From Brachypterus glaber (lineage: Eukaryota > Arthropoda > Insecta > Coleoptera > Kateretidae), in NCBI GenBank assembly GCA_958510825.1, contig OY294052.1, forward strand, positions 3,555,816 through 3,619,815: DNA of 64,000 bases. Direction: 5' to 3'. Position numbers and translations under genes: made by a program. The notes below the pieces were generated by a model that saw only the letters and a list, made by a program, of their open reading frames with translations, ran no database searches and was not told where the DNA came from. Shown here in pieces: positions 27,601 to 42,600 of the stretch; the stretch's first letter is position 1, and each line of letters begins with the position of its first letter.

Positions 27601-30600
27601 CCGGGTAATTGGGATCGGTAGTTTGCTTGACTTCAAAAAAGGCGGATCCGAATGTCGGCCAACGGTATACGATTTTCAAAAAGTTGATTTTGGCATCTTC
27701 GGGGGACATACCGGCGTCCTGATTGTATGTTGCTACTATGCATCGTTTCCAATCGTTTGCACTTTGGATTTTGACTAAATCTGACGGAATCAGTTCACGC
27801 AAGATTTGCCTGAAAAAAAATTTATTGTACAAGAATAACTCTACAAAATAAAACAAAATTGGTTACAATCGAACAAACGTGTTATGAAACGAGTGCTTTA
27901 TACAATTTTTTCTATTTTACTCTAAAATTTAAAAAAAAAACTTACATTTAGATTGATGACTGATTTAGGGACTTTTGTTTTGGATTGGCATTACAGTTTA
28001 CACCATGTTTAAAATTCTAAGAACAAATGATATTTTGATATATTTTATAGTTATCTTTTCTCTTTTTTACTGCAATTAATCAAGCCACAATTTTAACATG
28101 GTAAAAATAACCTAAACACAAAATTTTATAGAAAATTCAACTTTAAAGCGACATTGACATTTGCACGGAAAACGTCAAGCCATAGGCCAGGTCTGTTGCC
28201 AACCCAACAGAAAAAAAAGTACAGACCTCTTATGGGCCTATAAGAACACGCAAAATGCGTGTGATTATGAGCTTATAAGAGTCGTAAAATAGAAAAAGTT
28301 CATTAAAAACTTACGGTATAGATGTTAATTCTTGTTTGCTCTCTCCAAATCTGACCCTATAAACCAATGCCCCTAACTTTGATGCTTCTTCCTTCGTACA
28401 TTTGTGATAACCTCTGATTAATTTCGGCAATTCCTGATGGAAATGGAAGATTAAATCGGCATTTTTATCCTTCCCGGGAACCGTATTCGTCCAAAGTTTC
28501 TTCATGAAGAACACTTGATACGAAAATTGAGGGGTTATGCCGTCTCTGGTGGGGCGGGCTTTTCTGATCCAGTCGGTTAGATGGCGCACAAAATCGAAGA
28601 AGAAGTCGCCCTCAGGGACTGAAATAACCTAGAAAAAAAATAGTATTATACTATAATAGTAGACGTCACAAATATAAGACAATTTTTTTTAGCAGCGAAC
28701 ATTTTTTTTTCTACGACTGCTTTAGAATGTAAGCAAATACACACACTTTTCAAACACAGAATTAATCCATTCTCGCTCTAGATATGGTATGAATATTCTG
28801 TATCAAGTGTTAGAATGAGCACATGTAGTGCCATCTCTTGTTTATAAAAGGAAAGAAAACTGTAGTAAAATTAGCAAAAATATATATATTTTACCATAAA
28901 ATATTGAATAATTTAATGCAATTTAAAGTTTTGCGTTAAAATTACATAAGGTTTATTTGTTTTTCTTAATATTTGACCAGTTTTTTATCAATTTAGTTAA
29001 AATTTCTCCTTCTATTGTTAAATATTTAAACCTGTATCTGTCACAACAATCTGACATAACCTTCAATTTTTGCATTATAATTTGTAAATATTTGCTAAAA
29101 TTAAATAAAAAACTTTTTAAGTACTGATTTGATAAAATTATTAAGTAACATTAATTGGTTTATTTAAAAATATGTGTTTTGTTGCATTTACAATGTCGAA
29201 TCACAAAAAACATTGTTTTTAACCTTGTCCGCAGTTTAAAGTCATACAGTGTTTCATATTTGCAGTCGAAGAAAAAGCATAGTCTACAACATGTATGGAA
29301 TAGTCATTCCACACTCGCGGGACCGTCAACTCGCCTGCCGGCTCGTATGACAAACTTTCCGCTCGCGCGGAATATTGTCTATTCCATACTAGTTATAGAA
29401 TATACTATTCCGGCGCGTGTCAAAGTATATTGGCACCAGTTGACCAATCAGAACGTCTACTACGTACTTAATATGATAAAATTTAATTACGCCCCTGTCT
29501 CACATTAACATGTTTGAAATGTAAACATTCTACTATATCTCTGGCGTCTACTATAATTTTTATTTTATTATATTGGCACCAGTCGTCCAATCAAAATCTG
29601 TTACTCGATGTTATTAATTTTTTCTTCGTAAAAAATTAAAATCCTTGGATTGTTTTTTATTTTTTGACCATTTTTTATCGTTTATTGCGCTTACCTTATC
29701 TGCAATCTTCACAAACAAGCTAAATCCTTCACTACTCCTTAAATTCAATCTTTGACTAATATTTTGGCAAAAGTCCTTAGCTCTTGTACTTGAATCTACT
29801 TCAAAGGCCTCATCTGTATCATCAGGGAAGTACACTTTATGGAATATCTGGGTAGTTTTGTGCTGAATGGCCTCAACTTCAACCTAAAACAAAAATGTTT
29901 TAAATAAAGTAAAACAGATAAAAGTTAAATAATTTATGTATATATATTTTTATCCAATACATACAGATAATAAGAAAATTACCAGATTTATTTTAAATAG
30001 ATAAATTCAATAATAACCCCCGCGTGGCTTTTACTTTATTGAGTGGATAATTATTTATTTTACCCACTCAACTGTCATTTGTCAAATTATTTTCTTGTAA
30101 ATGTCATTAAAATTTTTAATAAAAATATGAATTCCTAAGCTATTTATTGGATAAAACCTTGGCTGACGCCTCGCAGGTTTATTTTCTCATGGGCAATATC
30201 TTACTTTACCCACTACTACCATAAATATTTTATTTTATTTATTTTAACCCTCTATGAAAATTTGTTAGAAAATATAACGTTAGATACACGTTAGACTCTG
30301 ATGTTAGGCTTCTAACATTCTAACCACATTCATCTAACATTATGTTAAATCGTTCTAACGTTATTTTCCAATACGGTAGTTTATATTATACATACCTGGT
30401 GTGGTGGATATTTTCTTTGGCCATTTCTGAGCGTTTTTTGCAGTCTTTGTAAGGAATCTTGAGAGATGGGGTGCCTTCTACTTCTGAGGAACGTTGTCAG
30501 TTCTTTTAGAAGAGATTGGGAACATGTGAACAGGCCCGCAGCGAGCCACATCAGTTCCCAACCGCGTTCTTCTGAAAGGCGGTTTCGGTTATCAGTCAAT

Positions 30601-33600
30601 TGTTTCATGATTTGGCAGTATATTTCGTCCCTGAAAATGAAAACATATTTTTTTGTGTGTATTTTTCTACAGGGTTATTCAGAAATAAGTTCGGAAATTT
30701 TAAGGGGTGATTCTACATTAAAAAATATGAAAAAACGTCCTGTAAAGGTTGGCCCGAAAATGAGCCCTAAGGGAACTACGACCCTTCTAAGGGTACATCT
30801 AAAAAGTAGTTTTTCTTCAATATCTCTGGAACCCTATAGACTACAGTAACAAATTTTTGCACATGCCTTAACATTGATAGAGCCTATCATTTTATGTAAT
30901 TTTTATTTAGAAGTTTTAATCAACGACGTGCAAAATGGGTGGGCGATGTCACTTTTTTGCCCCAAACTTTTTACCTGTGAATTTTGTGACATTTTCTCAA
31001 TAAAATATTTTTATAGTTTTTAGTTCCGGTTTTGGATTCTCAGAGTGTTATCTCTGCAATTTTCTCGAGAACTGTATTACATAGAGACTACCTTATAGAG
31101 TACCTTTTTGATGTACCTTGAACTTCGTTATTAAAAAAGTGCATAGTATGTAGTACCTTAAAATTTCGTGTTTCAGAGGCCCATCAAATATGTGATCAGT
31201 GTATTCGTTCCCCATTCTAGGTCTTTTTGACGGTAAATCACCCATATATTTCAAAATGGCGCTGTACGCAAAACAGGCCTCTTCTGCGAGTTCTTCCTTC
31301 ATTATTAACTTCTTCAGGAGAGGCTGTTTTATCGGATCTCTAGAATGTCTCCATAATTCGTCCAAAATACGACGTCCAGAAGTTAGTGTTAAAGCTTTGG
31401 ACATGGTCCGTTTCTGCGGAGGTCGGAAGTGATCGATGGCATATTCGGCAAGAGTATACGGCCGGTCACGTGACTCGGTTCCGTTTACGGAAAACTGTTG
31501 GTTTAGACGTCGGCCATGTTCCGCTCCTGAAAAAACATAAACATTATTTTGCATTTTTCTCGACTTAGCTACAGCTTTTGATACTGTGCGTCTACATTTA
31601 ATACAGCTAAACCATTCTAAAAGGAACCTGAATTGTTTGGTAAAAGAATGGTTATAAATTGGATTTAAAAGTTATAAGGTTTATAAGCAGACAGACAGAC
31701 AGACCGAAATAGTTTCTCTTTTTTTAAGCAATTTTTTTAATGTAGGTAAATCAGTGTCTTTTTCTCAGAGGTTTTTAGAGACCAAACGCAATGGAAAATA
31801 TTCGCGTGTATTCACGGGAGCAAACGTAGGTACTTTTACTTCTCGATCTTTATTTTTATACCACCCAAGTCTCTACCCAACTTGAGAGTTCATATTAAAT
31901 TAAAATTAAATTTGATCCAATTTTATAAAAAAGATTTCGATATAAATAATTACGTTTATAAAAGTGCCAGTAATTGCTTGTCGTGGTATAAAATCATGTA
32001 AATTTAATTAATTTTTACATTTAATTTAATTTAGGCGGTACCCGAGCGGTACCCGGCCCTCCCTACATTAAAAAAAAAATAAGTTTAACAGATACATTTA
32101 AAGTATTTTTAAATAAAAAAAATAAAAGTGAAAAAAAAGCAGAAAAATTGCAGCGTATTAAATTCCGAGCTGCGCACCAGCGAGGGATTTAAGAGTGCGA
32201 GGCTATAATAGTCTTCTCTACCGTGGTTTATACATTAGTTTTTTCACTACTAGCACTATTTAACTATTTTTATTCAAATAATAAAATAAATTATTAACAG
32301 AAATGATATTTCTTGAAATTTTCATAAAAATCAAGTAGCCTTGATCAATGACATTTGCTCAAATAAATACTTTGAACTGACGTTTAAAAATTTAGTTTTT
32401 TTTTTAATTTCGTAATATTTAGCTAATTATTGATTGTATTAATTGGTAATAATTATAATTAATTATATTTAATAAATAGAAAGTTATTTAAAGCTATTTT
32501 CTTAGGTTTAATTGGTAAAAATTGCACAAAGAACTGAAACATCTAAAGTGACAGAAATCAATTGTTTATAAAATTTACTCCTACTAGGAGAGAAAAAATT
32601 ATTATTGCTGTAGGTGAAGAAAATTGATTTCACAGTCTGAAAACATGATAAATAATGGTATGTTCTAAAGCTAGTAGTGAAAAAATACCTTTTATTCAAA
32701 ATTTAAGACCAATAGAAACAAATGTCTGATAGCTATCATGCTTTCATAAATATGGATGAACTTTGTATTAAAGAATTCTTAGTAAGAATTTCTTGCACCC
32801 ATTTGACATTTAAAAGAGATACTGTATAATGTTAATGAACGCGAATAATTTATTTCATATTTTGTATATGCCAAAATTATACGTTTATTTTTTTATTTTT
32901 AATAAAAATCGATTGATCGATATATTCTCTAACGGTCATGGTTCAGTTCAGACTTTATGGAACCATGGTAACTACTATTTTAACAAATACATATAAAGAA
33001 TGAAATAAATATTTTATATGAAAAAATAATAATAATAAAAAAATTAAGAAAAAATTGTTGAAAATAAAAAAATATTTTTTTTTTCATGAAAAAGTAATAA
33101 GCAGATTTAAAAGAGTTTAGTTACTTTTTAAAATAACACCCTGTATCGATAAAAATATTAAATGTTATGACATGAAGCATAACATGTTTTAACATAAATC
33201 AAATTTAATCAAAAAAGAAAATAGAATAAAGTTTAATTTTCTTACCCGAAAAAATAGAACTAGAGAAGGTAGATGAAGAGTACCACATACTTGATCGAAG
33301 AGTAATAGAAAAAGAAGAAATGTTGCGAGGAAGAAGTTAAATAACTATAAATTAAAATCGTGTACCACCAATATTACCGCATGGGTTTATCGATCTGTAA
33401 TTTTCTCACTGAAGAAAATGAAATAACATACCTCCGCGACCTTGTTTTCGCGGCAATACATAGCGGTACTGCTAGTTTAAAATTTAGAAAGTGATAGCGA
33501 AATATTAGATACAGATTTTTATAAACAAGGAAATCTCATAAAAAATCGTAAATGTGTTTTTTATCTGCCCACATTTTTTTTTCAATATACGAGGAACAAT

Positions 33601-36600
33601 ATTAACTATACAGTGCATGTCTAAAGTCCGCCCCCCATGACTTTTGAACGGTTTAAGATATCAACTTGAAATTTGGAACACTTAAATAATATAACCCAAA
33701 TAATTTTTTGGTATTTATTTTATATATTTAGGAAGCACAATGGTGGCATGGGGCAAGGGGACATTTTTTTAATAAAAAGGGGATCGTGTGATACATAATT
33801 TTAAAGCTTGCAAAATTCTTTATTATACTTTTTATTTTTTCTAAGCAATTTTTGGGGGTTTAAAGTACGGTTAAAAATGGTAATTTTCGTCAAAATTTCT
33901 TTAAAAAGTCAAACAATTTCTGAAAAATTTCATAATGCAAATACGTCAATTATAGTTTTGAACTATACTTTAAATGATACCTATAAATAAACTTTTACAA
34001 AAAGAATCTTAAAAAAATCGCATTTTTTGACAAAAAAAATTGAAAAATGATACAAACCTTAAAAAAAAACGTTTAAAAATTTAAAAAATATATGGTCGAA
34101 TGAAGATTTTATGAGATTTAAAATAATGTATCACACTACCCCCCTTTCCATTAAAAAAAATATCCCCCTTGCTCCCCTGTCTCCATGTAATTTTTGATTA
34201 AGTGTGTAAGGTTTTTTGAGGTAATCTTCAAAACTAATCGGTGAGGTCATTAAGGTAGGTACCTCAATGAATGAGATGCTATTTTGACCTTAAAGGGTTC
34301 AGCGCCTCAAAATACCTAGAAATACAATGGTCTCCGGAAAAGTTCTGGACTTTTTTTCTGTAACCCCATATGTAGCCACCGAAAAAAAAAGGTCAAGAAC
34401 TTTTTTGGAAACCATTGTATTTCTATGTATTTTGAGGCGCTGAAACTTAATTTTTGTCAAAATAAAACCTTGTCCTTGGTTCAAGGAATCCTTTTTTTTC
34501 TGTGCAGAATCCCCTTTAAAGGAATTACTCTATTAATAAATAACCAACGAACTAGTAACTCTTCTTTCTAGAATACTCATACCGTTAAAATAAAGTATCG
34601 CCAACATCTCGGTTTGTTTGTAAACAAATAGTAGGTATATTCAGGCCTGAACAATAACAATTACCAGTAACTGGCATTGTTGTCTCTGTTAGAACAAAGA
34701 TGTGCGAGTAAGACAGACGAATGTTTATGTTGCCGACGTTTTTGTCAGTTTTAACGAATGAAATGAATATTCTAGAGAGAAGAGTTATTAGTTCGTTGTA
34801 AATAACCCCGTATAACGCACATTGGCACAATTTTTATTTGGACATTTTTTTTGTATGATACTTCTATCTTCTAATAACGTAATTTTATCTCACAATGTAG
34901 GTTGACAGTTCATAACAGCATCAAATTATATTATTATTATTATTTTATTATTATTATAATATTATTGAATAATTTATATTAAAACAAACAAACAGTATAG
35001 TACTTTAATGTTCTAGTACCCACCTACATTTATTAAACTTGAATGTTAATTATACTATGGGTATGGAGATTTATTGTAAAATACTTAAATAGATTGTTTT
35101 GGTTATGTTAATTTGACCTTCTGCAAAGGATATTTTACTATTAAAAAGGGGTGGAGATTTGCTTCATTGAGTACTGATTATAATCTGTGCTAATTAGTAC
35201 TTATCAGAGTCAAGAACATAATTTCTTGTTTCTTTTTTTGTAAATATTATCTATATATGCAAAATCTGATTTTTTACCATAATTTCTGAAAAAATAAAAT
35301 AAGGTTTTACGAAACAAAATATAGAAAAAACTAACAGTTAGCTCATCGGAAATACATGACTATAAAAAAGAATAAATTAAAAAAACTTTGACTTACCCTC
35401 AACGGAAAACAGTTGAAGAATATCAGCAGGAGGCTTCGACATGCATGGCAGAACATAAACAGTCTCAGCAGGAAAATCACCCTTCTCTAAAGTCCTTTCA
35501 CACCTTCCCACACACCATCCAGAATTCAGAACTGTCTCTCCCGTACTATCCTCTTCCAGAATAATTAAATCTCCCTTGACGAACGTTAAAAAGCTGGAAC
35601 CCTCGCCAGGAGCTTTATAGTCCTGCAAAGCTATAACGAATTTGGATCTCTTTTTAAGTCCTTCTAAGAAATAAACAACCAAATCTCTTATATCTTCAGC
35701 ATTGGGACTTTGGAATGTAAATTCTTCACCTCGTACAGTACTTAAACTGAAAGTTTGAGTAAAAACTTTGTTTGTTTTCTGACTTGATACCGTCGTGATT
35801 TCAGGGAAAGATAATTCCAGAAGAACTTGCTCCTGGTCATCCACAACATACACTCCCGTCCAGTTAACGGCAATAATTACATCGTTTTTAGGCAAATTCG
35901 GTCCAGAATTTCTATATGCTTCATAGAATCTCGAAAACAATAACGGCCATTTAAATTTAGCGTAACTAACTACATCCTCTTTCACCTTCAGGTTTGGAAT
36001 CTTTTCTTTAACATAATAACTCTTTTTAAATGCCTGTTCCACTAATAATGCCCAACGATCCACAGCCTTTTCAACTCCTGTCAAGCAGTAATCTGGAATA
36101 TAGTTTGGCAATAGCGTTAGCAGTCTTGCAGCGTTCATATCAGTCTTAAACTCTATAAAGTACTGCTGTGCTGCTATCATTGCTAGATCCTCCTCCTTAT
36201 CGCATCGATATTCCCCAAATTTAACTCCTCTGACTACTTGTTGGTAGATTAAATTCGTTGCTACTTGATCTTCTGTCGGTTCATGCCAGGGAGCGAAAAT
36301 TTCCTTCCTGAAAAACAGTCTCCAAGGAGCGTTGCGCTCCTGAGCCCCTTGCTCTTTTGCGTATTGCTCACATTGAGATATCGCGTCCATAACATGGTCT
36401 CCACCACTTCCCAGAGAAGAAACTTTGTCAAACAATGCAATATAGAGGGAAAACCCAAACTGATCCTTTAGACCGATTTTATCTGATAATTGGTTGCATA
36501 ATTCTCTAGCTGTTGTAGCTGAATCAGCTAGAAGTGTTTTGGTGTTTCCATCCATAAAAGTAATAGGCAACATTATGGGTTTCTTAGATTTAGTAGCTTG

Positions 36601-39600
36601 TAATTCTAACCAGCTAGGTGGTTGATTTCTTGTTCCGTTATTAAACGTTCTTTTTAACCTGTCTTCACAGTATGGTGCGTAACCTGGAGGTCCTTCTCTA
36701 ATAAATGCTCGAAGATAACTGACGAATCTTTCTGAAGGAGCGAAACAACCAACACATAAAGACAAAAGAATCCATCCTCTTGCATGAGATGATTTGGAAG
36801 GGTTATTACTAAGTTGCTTACAGATTTGACAGTAAATTTCATCTCTCAACTCGGCGCGTAATATACCATGCCCTATAATAAAATGTAACTTTTCTAAATT
36901 CGAAGTTGGTCTTGATTCTAGCCAAGATTGATAACTGTCAGCTGTATATTCTTCATCTTGAAGCTTCCTTCTTACGTCTTCTCCAAGTTTATTTTTACGT
37001 TTTAATGTTAGGGATACTAATTTATTACGTATTGATCGGGGTTTTTGTTTGAGGAACGATTCTGGGTCCAATCCCATCATTTGTGCTTCTTGAAACTCCT
37101 TGCTACGGATGAAGTTACGCCCTAAAGTCGCTGTAACTTTAGACATAACTGAAGTGTTGTCTCGGTCCATGGTATGGTATCTTGGTTCGGGTAGATCGCC
37201 TGTAAATCTTAGGATTGTCACCCATAATGCTTGGGCGGCCTATAAAAATAAAATATAAAATATAGATATCACTTCAGAGCTATCAGGGGGGAATTATTTC
37301 TATTTTTGTTTTCCTCACTTGGGATATTACTAGGTATTTTTAAATACTTACAAGTTGGTCCCCCTGTGTATGCAAAGGTAATAGAGGATGTTTCAAAGGC
37401 TTTCTGGAATATTGATGGCCCACGTTTCCCTGGAAATAAGTAGCGGCGAATTTTTGGAACTTGTATTCGCTTAGATCTTCCTCGTCTTCGGACTGTGTCT
37501 GCATCGGACTGATTATTTCATGTTCGTTTGCGTTGTTAGGTAGATCATTAAAGACTGATGTTTCACGACCTAAAATGAATTAAACGATTAAAAATATACG
37601 TTTATACTTATATATAAAAAATCAATATTCCTGTGAAAGTAAAGATGCAAATTTAACTCAATTAATGTACCATAGAAGTGCATATTCCGTAAAATCAAGT
37701 AATTAGCATGTTTTAAGCGCATTTGAAGTTTAGAGGTTGCAGAAATTAAGATTTTCTAATATTCATATTCTAGTGTGTAGCTAAATATTTAAATTTTATA
37801 TAAAAGTAAAGATCCTAATAAATAATACTGAATTTTATTCAAAACTCGCCTTTTTAGTCTGTTTGCACCAACGAACTAATAACTCTTCTCTCTAGAATAG
37901 GCATTTCATTTGTAAAAACTGACAAAAACGTAGCCAACATATACATTTGTCTGTCTTACTCGCACAGCTTTGTTCTAACAGAGACAACAATAACAGTTAC
38001 TGGTAACTGTTATTGTTCAGGCCTGAATATACCTAATATTTGTTTACAAACAAACCGAGATGTTGGCGATACTTTATATTAACGGTATGCGCATTCTAGA
38101 GAAAAGAGTTTTTAGTTCGTTGGATTCGGCCTATGCATGCCTTAACGTTTATAAACGTTATTGGCAGCGAACGTGTTCATAACATTAAATTATTTCACTT
38201 ACCAGGGGCTGGTGCTTCACTCGAACTGTCCGGTAAAAAGTCAAACATCGCTTCTACAAGTTTTGAATCATCCACAGGTTCATCGGCTTTTCTTGCCGCA
38301 TCGTTGATGATATTTTTCTTAATTTCAACCATTCTTCTGTCCTCCAATTCGATTTCCATTTCTTTTCTTTCAAGCTCGTACATCCGATCTCTAAATTTTA
38401 TAATTTATAAAATATTATTATTTTATGTAAAAACACTCGTTAGTGTTATTAGGCTAATACTTATAATCTTAACATAATAAATAACCAAGCCAAGAATTTT
38501 GTTTGTACCTGTTATAAATTATTACGAATTGTTTATCTAAGATAACCATTCTTTTCAGGTTAAGATTTGTGTGTATTTTAAAGCAGACATTTCATATTAT
38601 ACAGGGTGTATTTGAAATAGGGTCCGAAATTTGAAGGAATAATTCTACATCATAAAATATGAAAAAAAAATTCATATAAACATATGTCTAAAAATGCGTT
38701 GTAAGGTAGCTAAGCCTCTTTGAAGTGGCTAAAAAAAAAACGGTTTTTACTCAGAAGCCCTTTGGGATATAGCAACAAGGTTTTTAACGTGAACTAATCT
38801 TAATAAGGCCCATCTTCGTATCACATGAAAATAACATTATGTTCGTATGATACGAAGATGGGCCTTATTAAGATTAGGTCACGTGAAAATAACATTATGT
38901 TCGTATACTTGTTTTAACCAGGGGGTGTGCGAAACGGTAGGGTCTTTTTTACGTATTTTGACATAAATAATCATTTTCCAATAAAAAAATCACAAAAAAA
39001 TGCACAGAAAAAAGTTTGGGGCAAAAAAAATGATAAGTCCTCCCATTTCGCACGCCTCTGGTTGAAATAAGTACATGAAAATAACATAAAAAGATGGGTC
39101 TTATTAATATTAGTTCACACGCAAAATCTCGTTGTGCTGTATCTCAAAGGATTCCTGAGTTAAAAAATAAAAAACGTTTTTTTAGCCACTTTTAAAGGGG
39201 CGTATATGAACTTTTTTTCATTGTTTCGGTGAGTACAATTTGGCTATGTATAGCCAGCCCACCTCTTTTTGTTACACCCTGTATAGAGAAATGTCGATTT
39301 TAATGTAAATATGCTTCTTTTTACAGAAATTCTACCCCAAAAAGAATTTAATAACTTTCAAAAAATAAATAAATAATTTCTACCTGTAGTGTTGCTCTGC
39401 TATCTCTTTCGCTCGTTTGTTTCCAGCATCTTTCAACTCTCTTTCCTCCTTTTTCCTTATTTTTAAAGCTTCTTTATGATTTCTATGTTCGAATTTAATT
39501 TTCTTGTACCTTCGGTGCGCTATCATTCTTCTAACGTGAGATTGTATTTTAATTATAGCCCACATTTTATGACCATACTCCCGCCTAACTAAATAACCCC

Positions 39601-42600
39601 TTGAATGTGCTTGAAGACCGACTATATGCCCTCTTAAATGTCTAAATCTATGGGATAAAACTCTAGCTCGAATTAAAGCTTGCAGTCTCATATAACCTAC
39701 TCTCATACGTTTGTATCTCTGTCTCTGGATATATCCCTTCCAGTATTTTTGAATTATCATTGTAGCAGCTTTAAGCCTCAAAAACCGTCTTCTGTATACC
39801 CATCCTCTTATAGATCTTTGCAGGATTAATATTTTCTTAGTCAAAACCCGGTCCCGTTCCTGTTCTAAGAATAAATCATGAGCATCCTTGAGGAATACTT
39901 TAGTATGGCCAAGTTGGTAATCTGTTCTTCCCAAAACGTTTGAGCAGATACGTGACGTTGCAGCTCTGCAGTCTACTTTATGTGCGGGAGGTACTCCGGG
40001 TATCAAAAACCGATATCGTTCCACGAATTCTCCGAAACTATGGCGTATTGGATACCCAGCTCTACGTATTCTTATAGTTTCCATCATCCCTGAGTATCTT
40101 AATTGTCTACAACAAAGATTTCTGTCAAACATCATAGGTTTTTTGAGTTCGTTGGGTTTTATGCAACGAATGAAAAATGGTTGGCAATTTGACAAAGTTC
40201 TCATTAAGGAATCTAACGATTTTTTGAACTGAGTAGATAGTGTTGGAGTACGTTTTCTAGTTTCCGATCCCATACCAATATCTTCGATAAAAATTTGTTG
40301 TAGGAATTTATTGCTGCTTATTGCTATTAGTTGTAATAAATCAGCACTAAATGTGTCCCTGTTTTTCTCAAGGAAACCTCTGGTATCGTAAAATACCACT
40401 CCAGCAAAATGATTTAAACCAAAACTGGTGTTAATATCAGACTTGGGTTTTAAGTAGTTTCTATGACCGCCATGAGTTTTATGAATTTTCGCTAACATAG
40501 TTTGATCTGTTCCTTTGGGAAATTTACTTTCTTCGTCTATTAAAGCCATTATGTTCAATTGTTTTATAGCTATCAAATCCAGAGCGTCCTGATTATCAAC
40601 GAATTCTATATGTTGCCAGTTGATACCCTCATTGTTATATTCTTCTTGTTCAAGTTTGAAAATATGTCTTACAAAGAATTGCTGAAGATTTTCGTTGGCA
40701 TAGTTAATGCAGAACTGCTCAAAACTGTTATGGTTAAAATTTTCAAAACCAAAAATATCTAGTACTCCTATTGAACTTCTTTGTCTTTCTTTTGGACGGT
40801 ATATAGCAGCGTTGATTTTTTTAACGATTAAAATAAACATTCGTCCGTAGATTCCTTTCACAAAAGCGTCTCTAACGTCAACACTTTGCTCTCTGGATAA
40901 GGTTGAAACTACAGTTTCTCCATGAGCGAACAGGGTTTTTCTGGTTAATGCATTTATTAAAGGTTGTGGTGGTACTCCCAAGAGATTGGCCACCCTGTGG
41001 ACGTTAGTGGGATCTGGAATTTCTGTTGCGTCTAAATTATCCACCACGGTGGCTTTGTATTTTATGTTCCCTATGTGTAATAGGGCTGCGAGCAATTTCA
41101 TTATTTCCCAAATTTCGTTGTCCGAGAATAATAGGACCTTCATGGCGCTTCTGATGTCTGCGAATTCTGCAGCGTCGTCTCGGCCTTCGCAAGTTATGCT
41201 TCCTCCCTAAAATAAATTAAAACTATTAAACTTTCGTATTCTTAAAAGATAAAAATCGAATGATCAAAATTTGCGTTAATACTTGAACGTTCCCTTACTT
41301 AAATACTTACCCCTGTTAAATATCTATACTGGGCGGCATCCCCTAAATCTAATTTTTTCTTTTCGTCCTTTCCCAGTCCAACTAAAAGGCAGTAAAAAAT
41401 ATGGTAATTCCTCTCGTCCGAATTCTGCGAAACTATTCTACTTTTTTCTAATAAATACTGTTCGATTTTGGCGCCCTCTATCACTCCATTCGAGTTGAAA
41501 TGTATATCTATATATTTTCCAAAACGTGAACTATTGTCATTTCTTACAGTCTTTGCATTTCCGAATGCCTCTAGGATGGGATTTGCTTCGAGAATTTGCT
41601 GTTCTATCCACGAATGCTTTCCACTAATGGCTGCTAAGTATTGGAGGATTAGTTTTGTACTTTCGGTTTTTCCCGCACCTAAAAATTTTAAAAAATTATA
41701 CATAAATTAAAAAAAAAAGATTTTAGGGTCTAATCAATATAGAATTAGAATAGTTATAAATTTAGAAGAACTTTTATTTTATTTTTTTGATGTTCAAAGA
41801 ATTAGAATATGTATAATATATATTTAGAAGAACTTTTATTTTCAGATTTTTACTAGAGACATCATCAGTTTAATCCCTGAACTGAAAGATATTTTAAGAA
41901 ATGTGGCCGTGAAAGTTTAAGATCCAAAATAGGTATGTATTTAATTAAATTTTTGGTAGGTAGTTACACCCTAGAAATTAATTTTACCGAAAATTAAAAA
42001 AATTGTTAATTTTACGTCATTTTCACAACGTTGGTTTTATCATAATTTTGCTATAGGAAGAGACGTGCATTTTCAAATATGTTAGAGGTACGCGTACCGC
42101 CTATCTTTCTTCCTCCCAATACTTTCTCTTTCTTGTACGCAGTCCGTTACATTTCCACGTCTCTTCCTACCAGGCTCTGCCAGCCTCTCTGCGCGACAAA
42201 GAAAAACCTGATCGGTTGACAGTTTGTTGTTGTAAATCAAACAACTGCACTCGTTTGTAAATACCGAACACGTTTACTTTTTGTTGTTGTATTCTATGCA
42301 ATATATAGTGGTTGGCGCATATACAACTATTTATTGTTGTATACTATAACCTAATTAATAATTACGTTATTGTTCTATCAGTGTAGTAATCGTTACCTGA
42401 TTCTCCTGAGATTACTATACATTGATCCTGACCATATCTTCTCATGTTACCATATGAATTATCACCAATAGCAAAAATGTGAGGTGGCAGTTCACCAATT
42501 TTTCGCTCTTTGTATAATTTTATTTGTTCTGCTGTGTAGATTGGAAGAATTTGGTACGGATTAACTGCCACTAATATTGAACCAGTGTACGTCTGGAAAA

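Noticed and set aside
29155..29508. 117-codon plus frame
   Set aside because: No recognisable features. It overlaps an inverted GGAATAGTC/TATTCCATAC-type repeat within a crinkled intron.
36261..36842. Frames of 62-68 codons inside crinkled exon 8
   Set aside because: Shadow frames of the conserved FERM/MyTH4 coding sequence.
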